Positions 40,501 through 53,500 of a DNA stretch of 64,000 nt are shown here, in pieces (position 1 is the stretch's first letter; each line of letters starts with the position of its first letter). Under the pieces are notes generated by a model. It was not told where the DNA came from. It ran no database searches and was given only the letters and a program-made list of their open reading frames with translations. Location: the NCBI GenBank assembly GCA_030248225.1, contig JASANE010019510.1, positions 28,761 through 92,760 on the forward strand, read 5' to 3'. The translations under genes and the position numbers were made by a program. The stretch is from Trileptium ribeirensis. Its lineage: Eukaryota > Nematoda > Enoplea > Enoplida > Thoracostomopsidae.

Positions 40501-43500
40501 AGTGCATAAAACTCCCGTGTGTAACAGGCTTTACAAGATATTTGGCAGGATAAATCGGTCGATTTTGGGCCAGCTTAGGTATCCTAATGGCTCTTACACA
40601 GAATGTGATAAAGACATTTTGAAGCTACTCCTGGAGGTTCATGTTCCATGTTCCACTCCCTCTGAGGATGAAACTGGACGACATGACTTGGGGACGGCTG
40701 AGGATACCCAATATTGATACATCAACGAGGTGGTTGACTTAGAGAAGATTAAGTGGGCTTTAGGACGTCAGGGAGACTTTAAGGACCTGATGGTATTTAT
40801 CCAGTCTCTCTCCTGGACCTGATGGTATTTATCCAGTCTTCCTTAAATCAGGATGCTCAGCAATACTCTTGGCGCTGGAAAGGATTTTTAAGGCCAGCCT
40901 TAGACTTAACTATATTCCAGTTCTTTGGAGACAGACCAAAATCATCTTTATCCCAAAGCCGGGTAAGGATGACTATACTGAGCCTAAAGCATTTAGACCT
41001 ATTAATTTGTCATCTTTTGTTTTGAAGACTTGAGAGATTGGCGTCAGACTATATAATACATGACATCTTGAGTAAGTCCAAATTACATGATAATCAACAT
41101 GCCTAACGTGAAGGAAGGAGTACCATATCTGCCCTTCAGAGTACTACGGCATGGATTGAACAGGAAATGTTTTCCAGCAAGTTTATTCTTGCGGTGTTCC
41201 TAGACATTTCTGGAGCTTTTGACTGCACAAAATTTGAGTTCATTCTAAAAAGCATGGATGAATTTGGTATTCCAAATTTCATCAAAACTTGGATTCATAA
41301 ATTATTGAGTATGAGATTTATTGTAGCTGAAAAGGGACAAGCCAGACTGGCAGTCAGAGCGAACAGGCTATTTCCGCAAGGAGGAGTTCTCTCCCCCGTG
41401 CTCTGGTGTCTAGTGGTAAATGATATTATTAACAGACTTAATGTTAACAGGGTGTTGTGCGTAGGGTATTCTGATGATCTAGTCCTTCTGACATCTTCAA
41501 GATGCCTAAGAACTACTTGCAATAGACTTCAGCGGTCTCTGGATGAGCTTCATTCGTGGTGCTGTCCTAGAGGCCCTTCTGTCAATGCACAAAAGTGTAA
41601 GTGTGTAATTTTTACTAGGAAAAGAAGGTTGGACGGCCTAACGGATATTCGCATTGGAGGCGTAGTTATTCCGTTCGATGATAAGGTTAAATATCTTGGC
41701 CAATTGTTAGACCATCGTCTAACTTGGAAGACTCATATTGAAGAAGCACGGCTAAGTCCTTTAGAATTCTCTTTGCTCTTAAGAGGTTTATTGGAAGTAA
41801 CTGGGGTCTTCGTCCTCAAGTTATATACTTCCTTTATAGAACAGTAGTTCTCCCAACACTCCTTTATGGGATAATATGTTGGTGGCATAGGATTGAACTG
41901 GTTACTTATCGAAAAATGTTAGAAAAAGTTCAAGCCATGACTTTTCGTATGATAACTGGTGCTTTTAGATCTACACCGGTGCGCGGCATTGAGACAATTT
42001 TATGTATACCGCCTATTGATATCTTAATCAAAGAAAGTGCGGTTAAAGAATACATAAGGCTTAAGAACCTAGGCCTTTGGCAAAGTAATCGTGCATTGGG
42101 CTCATCTGATCATATGCATATGCTGATCAAGAATGTTGGAGGCTTATTGAACCTACCATGTGATATTGTTAGCTCTATAAGACATAACAGAAATGGAGTT
42201 GTAATGATTGGGCTGATATTAGGCAAGATGACTTTGACTTAGACTTAGACTCTGACATTGAGAATGGTCTCAGGCGATGTGGTGCAGGTATATATATACC
42301 GGGCAAAGTAAGGGAATCATTCCTTCTGGGTAGCCTGACTACAGTCTTTCAGGCAGAGGTGCTGGCCATCGGAAGATGTGCCATGATAACAGATGGTTTT
42401 AGACTTAAGAATAAAAAGATAGGTATTTTAGTGATAGTAGAGCTGCGGTGCTGGCTCTCGGGAAAAGGCAGGTTAACTCAGTATGCACCCTTGGGTGTGT
42501 GAAGTGGCTTAACGGACTAGGTCGAAACAATTGACTCTGGGCTGGGTAAAAGGGCATTCCGGAGTATTAGGTAATGAAATAGCTGACGAATTAGCCAGGC
42601 ACGGGTGTAATATAAAGACTCTAGGACAGGAACCTCATGTACGTATTAGCGTGACTGTAATTAAAACGTGGCTGGAGGAAAGGTCGTTTATAGAACATAG
42701 TAGGAGATGGACTAATAATACTGATTGTAGACAGACTAGGGTTTTCTTTGATAAACCTAATAAATTTAGATCAAAATTCCTTTGGAAACTGAATAAAGAC
42801 CGTATGAGAATAGCCATACAATTTTTGACAGGACATGGGACTTTTAACTCCCACTTATACAGAATAGATTTATTGGATAACAACTTGTGCACATTCTGCG
42901 GAACTGAGCCGGAGACTGCTCAACATTTGACAATGAACTGCTTAGCCTTGAAGGACTTACGAAAGACATTCTTCGGAACTGAGACATTGGATCAAGAGGT
43001 TGGACATAAATTTAGTTTATCTAGAATTGTTGGGTTTGCGAAGTGTATTATGGAATAGAACTTTACTAGGACTTGGGGTGCTGATAAGGGCCTTTTTGGC
43101 CTACTCAGGTTTCTTTTTATACCCCATCTAAACTCTTATCTACCTATCTATTTTTTAAACTTTTGGGGCGTTTAAAGTAGCCCCTTCATGTTGTTCAAAG
43201 TAGCCCCATGTCAACTGCTGTCTTTTGGTACCTTTAACTAAGCACTGGAAGATTTCACCATTTCTGAACATAGCATAGCAAGAACAATATTCATACACAA
43301 CCACAAGTATTGTTCAAAGTAGCGCCGTTTAAAGCTATGGGGCTACTTTGAACACCCAGTTTTTTTAATCTGGCCACCCTTATCCGGTGGCCAGTAAGTT
43401 ATGGCTTTGTGGAATGTATGACCTGCCATCAATATAATCATGTCTTAGTCGTTGACATTAAATAACAATGGCACTCTAAATTACACGACGAATGAATTAT

Positions 43501-46500
43501 CTGTTCAAAGCAACCACGCCTGACTGCTTGTATCAAAATAAGTGAAATAATACGTTTCGTATAGAAACACAGTCCACCAAGTTCATCGGTATCAAAGTAT
43601 CGCAGAGCTTTCTTGGCACTGCGGGTTAATGGTCCCTGCCGTAATCCATTAAGTCACGCTGCTGCTGATACTGTTCATAACACACGCTATAATAATATTG
43701 AGTAGTTTCGGTATACACTTGTAAATCATGTTCCCGAGCGTATTAGTTCATTGATAGAAAGGCAAACAATCAATGTATTGTAATTTTACAGCTACAGGAT
43801 CTGAATTTAACAACTCCTCAACTACCAACGTTCCGTTTTGCACAACTAATTAGAAAATTACTTATTTAATATTTTCCTTCTTAAACTAAAGCGTATTTTG
43901 ATCCTGACGCGGTTGAACCATGTACAACGCGGTTGTTTGGTACAAGCCTCGAATGCTAGCGACTACGCTGTTAACTAATTTTTAGCCGCCAGAAACATTT
44001 TGAAATATATCAGCCAAAACATTTCAAATTACAGAGGTTTAACTTAAGATGACTGAGGCAAAACGTTCTGCACATTAATCTTGCAGAATTACATAAGCAA
44101 ACAAAGAGCACATTCAGTTACATTGCTTTATAGATTCACAATATCGTGGACAAAATAGAAAAATGCGGTGAAGTGAGGTTGGTCGTACGAACCTAACAGC
44201 ATTATGTGGATCAAGGCGAGAGTGTTGTGGTTTCTTTGCACCATGTGTACTCTAAGACCCCTATTCAGCCACATACTAAGGACTCGATAGGAACGATTCA
44301 CAGAAGGCAAACCCGTGATGCTTCCGGCAACTTCAGGCACTGGTAGAAAAATGTCAACTTCACCGCACTCATAGCACTGGCCACCTTTTTACGTCCACAT
44401 AAACCATTTATCAAGTGAACAGTGCTATGGATATTGAGACATGCCACCCTGAGATGTCTCCCTTCTGCTACTGAAATGTTCAGATTTAATGATCGCAAAG
44501 TCAATTATGTTGCCTTTTAGCGAATATTTACAGACACTACAGCAGGAGTTACGGGGCGACCTAATGGCGCTATCCACTGGTGGCCGACGTGAAAGTTCCG
44601 ACCAGGATGCTCAGATTTATTTGGTAACCCAGCGTCAACTCCCTAGCAAAAGCTTGAAAAAATTCTGCCATATGAATCGATTTGGGTTGCATTCCCTAAA
44701 TTTTGAAGCTTCAACTTTTAAATTTTCGACATAACCCCCTCACTATTGCAAAACTCAGAAGCTATATTCACAGTAATTTTTGAGCTAACTTCTTCCAATC
44801 AAAAGTTATTTTTTTGATCATAACAGTGACTGAAACTTTTCGTTTTTCTCAATTATGCTTACTCAAAATTAAAAATCAACCATATAAATAATCACAGCGA
44901 GCAATGTTGGAGTTGCTATATAATTGTTACCTGCATCAAATCAAGCAGAAAAATTATTTCATAACGTGCCATATGAATTTTTGTTCTAGTATGCAACATA
45001 GCTTTGGAGAAAAAATGATAAAACTTTAACATGTCTAACCGTTCATAAAGATCGCTGTTTTCGAAATCTGGAGGACGACGAGCACTTCTGTTCGAAAACC
45101 ATCTGAAGGCCGAACAACTAAACTGAAATAATACATTGCTAAGTCATCGAGTCTTGCTTGTTAGATGTAATATGAGTTAAAAATGATTAAAACTAATTTA
45201 ATGGAGCTAATCTCAGCTGGGCAGGGCTAATTACAAACTTTCTAGTAAGCGAATGCTTTAAATCTAAACTTTTCTAACTGACCTAAATTCAAGCGGTTCA
45301 GTTGTTTCCCGATAAACAACATCTGAAGTTGAGAAGGCTGACCATTCGTGATTTGTTGTAAAAATCAGTGCCTCATAAATATGAGATGATGTATCACTTC
45401 CAACTGTCTCATACAATTTTGATGTGTAGAGGCTAATATCGACATTTCAGAGTTACGACATTACAACAGCATAATTCTTGCCTGCTAGGTAAACTGTTAA
45501 ATGAATTTTCAGCATCATTTCGCCGTGTTCTTTGAATTGCGTACCTAAATTACACATGGAAACATTTAAGTCCGTTAGCGGTGAGCACTACGAAATCTTG
45601 GAACTTATAACTACGAAAGGTCACACTTCGAATGTCTACAAAGCTAGACGCAAAAGGCTAGCAAAATGTTTATTATGAAATACCAAGATTTGTGTGACTC
45701 CACATCTGCTCCGGAAGAGCTCGCAATTTTACTCGAATTACCTCCTGTAAGTATTTAAACTGTTTTAAGATAATTTCAAAAACAATTTCACAAGGTATCG
45801 TTTTAACTAATGGCTAGCTGTCAAGTGGCATTAACATCGAAAAGGTTTGAATCTTTTATATGTCAAACAAGTGATGCTCAAAATCGTGCTTAATTTGTTT
45901 GATATAGGTTAGAGTGAGTGTATTTAGAGCAACTATAAAACCAGCTGCATCAGTTTCAAGAATATAAGTGTCACTGGTTTGAGCGTTACATGACAGCTTC
46001 TAATGCATATAGGCAACAGATTTACTGCAAATCTGATTACGTAACCATGATACAAATAAGTTCACCGCGCAAAAATGTATTTTAATAAATTAAATCGACT
46101 TTCAAAATACGAAAATATCGTACAATGTGTAATAACACTAGGAGCGGCCTCAAATACAATTATGTGCTTCTTAAGCAAGTTTGGAAGGCAGAAAAACTGT
46201 GCTAAAGTTGGATATTGGCTACATAATTCATTACCACAGTGTGGTGCTGCAAATTTCTAACTATATGATTTAAAGAGAGATTGACAAACTGTAAACTAAC
46301 CATGCAGAGGAAGCAAATGAACGCTCACATAATTCTAAAGGAGACAACAGTCCAAAGTATAAACTCACTGATGTGCACCTACACAAACGATTGGATCATT
46401 TCGATGACTAGTCTTTGTTGTTAAAACGATCGAACCATTTTTGTTGTAATGTTGGGCAGAGAAGTACGCACCGATATAGAACTTGATGAAGTAGTTGCCG

Positions 46501-47489
46501 TTGCTGCAAAGGTAGTGGTCGAGATAATAGAAGTTGAAGTTTGTATATGTTGTCGTAGAAGATTTTGTGGCCGTAGCGGTAGTACTGCTTGCGGTATATA
46601 CTGAAAAAGAGACTTTGGGTTTTTAGCAATGACGGAAACAGAACCTCACTTATTAGCTTAAGCGTTGCACCTTTAGTTTCAGCCGTTGGTGATGTTGCTA
46701 TTATTTTAATAAACGCTGAATTATGTATCATTTTGGCAACAGCAAATGCAAAAAGAACTTTAATAACTATTCGCTGTTCTGAAATTCGCGCAGCCTTCAG
46801 CATTACTCGCGTTGCAATAGAAGCAATCCGAGTGGTCCCTGGCATCGAAGAAATAACTTGAAAGTGAGGCCTAGGGCTGGTAGTAGGTGAATTTAACGTT
46901 GCGTGAAATTGATACTATGTCAGTTTCATCATGCAAAGGCTCCGATGCTGTGAAGAATAAAGGCTTATTGGCAACAGCAAATGTAGTCTTTTCAGTCAAT
47001 GCAATGGCACAAGATGACTTGGATGAAACAGATGAACGTTCGGGATTGCCGTAGTCGTAGCACGTCTGAAATAGGAGTATTTCAAGGTTGTCAGACTAAA
47101 TGTTTCCTTATAGAGATTTATTCGTGGGACAGATCTGGCAAGCATTCTTGTAGGTCCTTGTAGGTGTAGCAAAGCAAAGCAACAAGCTATAATTATACAA
47201 GATAAAAAATATTTGCTCATGGATGATAAATAGGTACGTAGCACTCGTGCTCCAATTGGCGCCTAGTGTAACAACAATCAGCATCATTGTTCTGAGCAGA
47301 TTTACTCAAAATATATTTTGTGATTTAATCCACAAATTGTGCTATTTAAAGCATCCAAACCGTATCGATCCTGTAACTTAAACCAATGCATGAACCAGTG
47401 TGAAAATTTAACTTTAATGAGATTTCCAAGCTAAAAAATGCTTTGCTATGTATCTTCCTATATATCTTCCCTATAAGCAACGTTAAGCT

Positions 47490-47544
<55 letters not shown>

Positions 47545-47547
47545 CAT

Positions 47548-47597
<50 letters not shown>

Positions 47598-50500
47598 CCA
47601 ATAATAGAAATCAAATATATGCTGTGGTTCATGTAAATTAATTGACTTGAGTAAGGTAACATTTCGATCTCAGCGATAAAGGCACACATAGCAATGAATC
47701 GAATCAACAATCGATCTAGCAATAAATGTTTGCACCTCATATTTTTATATTTTTTAGATAACATTTTCTTATAAAAACTGAAACAGAACTCTAGTAAAAC
47801 GCATATCTTTCAGGTACATAAATTTTGTAAATACACAAAATATATGTACCTAAAATGATATGCAGAAACCTGAAAATTTATAATAGTATATAAAATTATA
47901 AGGTGTAGGAGAATCATTGGATGTCGCCGAAGCGCATAAAAATTAAAAAATAATAATCCTAAATATTTTATATAAATATATAAATTTTTTATATATTTCG
48001 TTATGCCATTATGAGTTTCACAGAACAGCTGCAGTCTCACGCTAATAGCCCAGTTGTTAAATGTTACCTAAATACTTTTTAGATTTTGGTTTTAAGGGTT
48101 ACCAAGTATGTCTATCAAAAATATTTATACCACGTCCTGTTTTTAATTTCATCTCTAATTCTTGTAGCCTGAGATATGTTACAAAGTTGAAAACTAGTAC
48201 ATAGCGTAACATTAGATCAGGGGGTGCTTGATAATCCTTCACAACTGGTATCTAGCCTACAAATTTTGATTAGTTCGAACGTCATCAAGTCTTCTTAAAG
48301 CCTTAATACGGGAAAAGTTACAATTAAGTAAATCAATGGCGCAAAACTAGAGAATATTTCACCAATTTTAGTCAATGCTTTAGGTCTCGGTGGAAATACT
48401 GTTTCCAGTACAACAATAGGTAAACATATGTGTAAGGTTAATTTTTATAACATGATACTAGCTTGCATGCGGAATTTATCGAAGACCAAATTATTGGGAA
48501 TAACTCTCAAAAAATATTAGTATTAGTAATTAATTTACATACCGATGTCAGTAGCATATTTCATGACCCTAAAAACCTAAACTACGTCCCTTGTAATATA
48601 CTGTATAGAAAAAAGCTTAAGCTTAAATCGGTGTATCTCGATAAGTACCCCGCCGAATATGGTCACGGTAAGGGCATTATTCAACTAAAGTTTCGAGAAA
48701 CCGAGGATGTGTTGAACAATTTTCTCGAATGAATGTATAACGGTATGTAGGAGATTTATAAATATATCTCGAAAAATATGTAACAATTTTGGTAGTATAG
48801 TCTTGCAGCGGAACACTCGAATGTTTGTCAAAACACAACGCACGTTTTTGAGGATTCAGAAAAGGTTCCACTTGGAACAACAAATACGGGTGTCACTAAA
48901 AGGGTCATATACTACTCGTGAGTGTATCAGTGGACATGAACGGCATATCAAAAGATATTTTATCTCAGCCCAAGACCATGGCCCACCGCTGCTTCTTCAT
49001 GGCTACGCTTCGGATAAGCCCACATTACGTAAACACGCATGCTGGTATGTAAAGGTCTCATGGTTTATTAAACGGGTTTTCTGCATTACATACTGCTTCA
49101 CAACTGGAAGTTTCCATTTATAAATACATTAAATTAATAATTATTATGTTTAGATTATATTGTGGAAGTAATCTGATATGTATATGTTGTTTTATTTTAG
49201 GGTGTGCTGCATCGTCCTGCAAAGCTGAAGGCAATGTTTGCTAGTCGTGCGTGTCGTAGCAGTGTTATGATTGGCACAGCTCTAACCAAAATTCAAATGA
49301 ACAAGGTATATACAGTTTTCATTATAACATAATTAATATTCTTGCACTGCAACAAGTGAAGTCGTATTTAAATATTAACAACAACATCATAGTGTCTTCG
49401 TGTAAACACTGTAAATGAACAAGGTATATACAGTTTTTATTATAACATAATTAATATTCTTGCACAGCAACAAGTGAAGTCGTATTTAAACATTAACAAC
49501 AATATCATAGAGTCTGTCTAAACACCGTAAATGTTATTCAGTTGCCTATGATTTATTATTCTTGTCTTTGAAATATTTGAAATAATTTGCTATTAATGCT
49601 CATCACTTTGCAATCAAAATTGTCTACACTGCAAACGGTTAGCGCTTTCGCTGAAGCGCACACTGTGCCGGTTTTCTTTTTGGTGCATCGTTGTTTTGCA
49701 AAACGTGTCGTTCTTTCTATTAAGGTCCTGTGTTACAATTAGCGAATTTTTTGGCTTCATAACCAAATTTTAGTACAAATTTTGTAAAATTGTATGTACT
49801 TTGGTCCATTTAAAATGCGTACATCTGCGTCCTTTTGTCAAATCAGTTCACTATTTTAAACCCTGTGTCCGAGCACATATCACCATTTTTTACCTATGCT
49901 CGTGGTCACTTTGACGATGTAGGATCGCAATATATATAGTGACCACGAAAACTCAATGTCACGATTGGAATCTTGCCTATACGGCTTATTTTAATACAGT
50001 CGTATACATGCCTGTTTACGGAGAAAACGCCGCATGGCATAATTTTACGTATGATGCTGAGTTTGTAACTGCGCTTACGGACATTAGCTCGTTGGTCCTT
50101 TGTAACTATGTTACAAATGCAATCTGGCTTGTGTCTGGGGTTACAGTCGACCTATAGTCCGTAAACATGTTACAACATGTAGTGTCTGTAACACGATGTT
50201 ACGAAACGATCGATCGTCTGTAACAAGTCAGGCGACGGATCGAGTGTAAAACGTTTTCGAGTTGCTGGGCGCATTATTGTGTCTGCATTACAATGCTCGG
50301 TAAAAATGACTGTAGCGTTTTGACAAGAATTGGAAGAATATTTTTGTATTCGTCTATGAATAAACTCAAGAACACGCTTCAACTTTCGAACAAATTTTAA
50401 AAAGGCGCACCGAAATTTTCAAACATATCTCGAGCAAAATACGAGTAACTTCGAACGAACAGCACTAATTTTTGGTGATTGCTGTATTTTACTATGATTA

Positions 50501-53500
50501 TAATAATCTAAGTATGATGTTTATGTTTTACTGCTGTTGCGTTATTTTTCCAGATTGTGAAGAATCTCGCTAATCTAAATCAACCTTGGGTACGTTATTG
50601 TACATAATTTTTTTCGATGCTAATTTGGTAGGCTATTATGCCGAGATAAAAATGATTGCAGTGGTAAATCACATATTATTAATGAGGTCAGGATAATGTA
50701 CATTGTTGATTTGTACATATAATAATTTTTGCTAACTGTGACAGTGGTGAAATGTTACTATTTCCGTTATTAAGGCTTCTAGGCGACATGCATAACTCTG
50801 TTTTGGATGAGCGAAGTAGTTCGTTTCAAAGCTTAAATTTGCACGGCAGTTCGTTTCAAAGCTTAAATTCCCTATTTGTAGTCGTTAGGTGCCAGGACAG
50901 ATTCCTATATCTTCCCCGAAAAAACGGGTCAAATGACCTAGTTACTTTAAAAAATCAAGTTACTTACTGAACAACCAAGGTATCGGAGTATGATTGGGGT
51001 CATTTTGTAGAGCAATTCGTCGGTTTTATTCTAAACCGACGTAACTCGAAAACAGGGCAAATTAAGATAGCACGCTATATAAATAGCTGCTGCGAAGCTA
51101 AATATTTACGCGAAAACGACGTAACTCAACTCATATTATTTAGCGCGCTATAAACTATTCTTTTTCGACGTAACTGCATAGACTAAAAATAATTCTTCTA
51201 TATAGACGTAAAAGAGTTGCGTCTCTTAAGAACAATATTGAAGGTTTTCCATAGTGACGTATATTTCTGTTACGTCACTTTAGCGGAAAATTTGTCATTT
51301 TAAACTGACGTAACAGATACCAAATGTCTTCTGCTTATTTCAGGCTTTACAAAATTAGTCGACTTGGAATAGTAGATATTAGAGTATTAGTAGATTAGTA
51401 ATAGATTAGTGCTTATATAGTATCATGGTATTCAAAAATAAAATTTGTCGCGATATTCTTGTAAATTGGGACGATACAGGAACTGAAAATGTAGTAGCGT
51501 GGTGAAACCCCGGCATCCGAACCACAGAATGCTTAAAGTTGGAATGGCGATTAAAATGTGGTGGCCAGACGATAAAAAATGGTGGCCGGGTCACATTGTC
51601 GCGTTAGGGGAAGAGTCAGATGATAGTTCCTGTTACCTGGATTCAGAGGTACGTTTTGCCAACTTATGCTAATGTGCTTTTTAAACAGACATACGTACGA
51701 CTAAGTTTGTTCCCTAACTATCTATATACACCGTCTCTTGCGGAAAACAGCTATATAATAATTCGTTGCATTTCAACATGGAAAAACTGCTCAGCACCTG
51801 AGGATCAGGAGGCGGCGAACTGTGAGACCTACAGGGTGAACTAAAACTGAACAACGAGTGCTTTAGTCTTGCCAATTTTGTTAGTTTTGTAATTTTGATA
51901 TTTTTGCTGATGAAGCGTTGAGTACTTCAACCGTGTGCAACATGTTGATTTTTTAAAACGAAATATCTAATGACATGAACGCATTAATGTAAATTACGTG
52001 GTAAAACGTGCACCTACGTATAATTAATTTGGCAGTTCTGCTGTTATTGTTTTCATTTCCAATTAGCGACAGGAAACACATAAGCATGATATTCAGATCA
52101 AACGATAAGGTTCCCGCCACTTGATATTAAGCTGCTGCAGTTTCATTGCTCCTCTTATGACTCTATACAGCTAGGTTAGCATAAACTAGTTATAAGGTTC
52201 ATCGGAACATTCACGGTCACAACATAATCATTCATTATGTGACTATGACTGCTGTTCAATGTATATGATTTAAGGTACCACTTTAGGCGGCAATAAATCG
52301 CTAACTCGATGCTTACTGACGAATTTTTTACCAGAAAGTTTCACATGCTTTTGCCTAGCACTAGTTTCAGGTATCGTCCGATTCGGATAGCGAATTCGAT
52401 GATATTCCGTTGGCCGTAATCTCCAAGCGTCTCAAACCGTCGTATTCAAAACAGCCACAGCATAACTTTGATTCTTCCGAGTTCGATACCATTATCGCAA
52501 ACGTTATTGATCAAGTTGTCAATTCCGTCCTAGGAACCGTCGCTCAGCAGGAACAGCAGGCTCCTGCTGCTCAAATTTGCGGCTACGCTAAATGTGATGA
52601 TGAAGTGTACGAGATTTGCCCAAAATGTTTGACACCTCTATGTTGGGAACATTATGTTAATGAATCTCCGTGTCAAGGCCATCTTTCGCCTATGTTGTAT
52701 CGCCTAGCTTTCGGTGCTCAACGCTACAAGAGTCAAGCAGACCATTCGCGAAGCCAACCGATTCAGCTCCATCAACGTTGCAGAAGCGCTGGATGTGGCC
52801 ATGAAATTTTCGCGGCTTGTACCGACTGTCTCGAGTTGCTATGTTTTACTCACTTCAGAGACGACGACCCTTGCATTAATCACCAAGATAATTCAAATTT
52901 GCCGGAAGTAACATTTAGAGTAGACGGACCGATGCCCGAAATTGAAACAGTAGCACGACCGAAAGGAGACAGATCGCGGTGCAAAAAAGCATTGCAAAAC
53001 AATTACGGAACACTGGGCAAAGCTACAGGTCCAAAGAAGGCAGGGCAGGAGAGAAATGCAGTCGACGGAACCTGGGGCCCCGATGCAGTGGCAAGTGTAA
53101 ACGGCAATGTACTTATTTTTCACAAGAAGTCCGGCAATTGATTATGGATAAATTCTGGGACTTAGGCGATGTGAACCTCCAACGGAATTTCGTTTGTCAA
53201 CACACCGAGATTGACACCAGTAAGTATCCTGTCACGTCAAACTCACGCAGGGGTCAGACTGTGAAGTACTTCCTAACAACCGGTGCAGTTCGACTACAGG
53301 TATGCAAAGCGTTTTTTCTCAGCGCGATTAGATTATCAGAGCGCCAAGTTAGAACGGCCCTAAGCAAACGGGACGAAAGTGGGGTCGTAGCAACAGATCT
53401 GCGCGATCGACACGGAAAACAAGGCGGTCCATCGGCAACAAAAGCGCGAAAGCTGGTCAGAGAACACATAAGTTTGTTTCCACGAGTAGAAAGTCATTAC

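Larger units (their letters stand above)
38630..43060 (+). mobile_element. Non-LTR retrotransposon (LINE), LOA/I-like, inactive
   Basis: Contains in order an ORF1 protein, an apurinic-type endonuclease, a reverse transcriptase and an RNase H domain, all on the plus strand and all broken by frameshifts or stops. An RNase H after RT narrows it to the I/LOA/R1/Jockey group; the exact clade cannot be fixed by eye. No LTRs, target duplication or A-tail were recognised, so the ends are approximate. Confidence 0.88.

Noticed and set aside
47483..47764. Minus-strand 93-codon open frame
   Set aside because: Mostly an Ile-Tyr run produced by the (TA)n tract.
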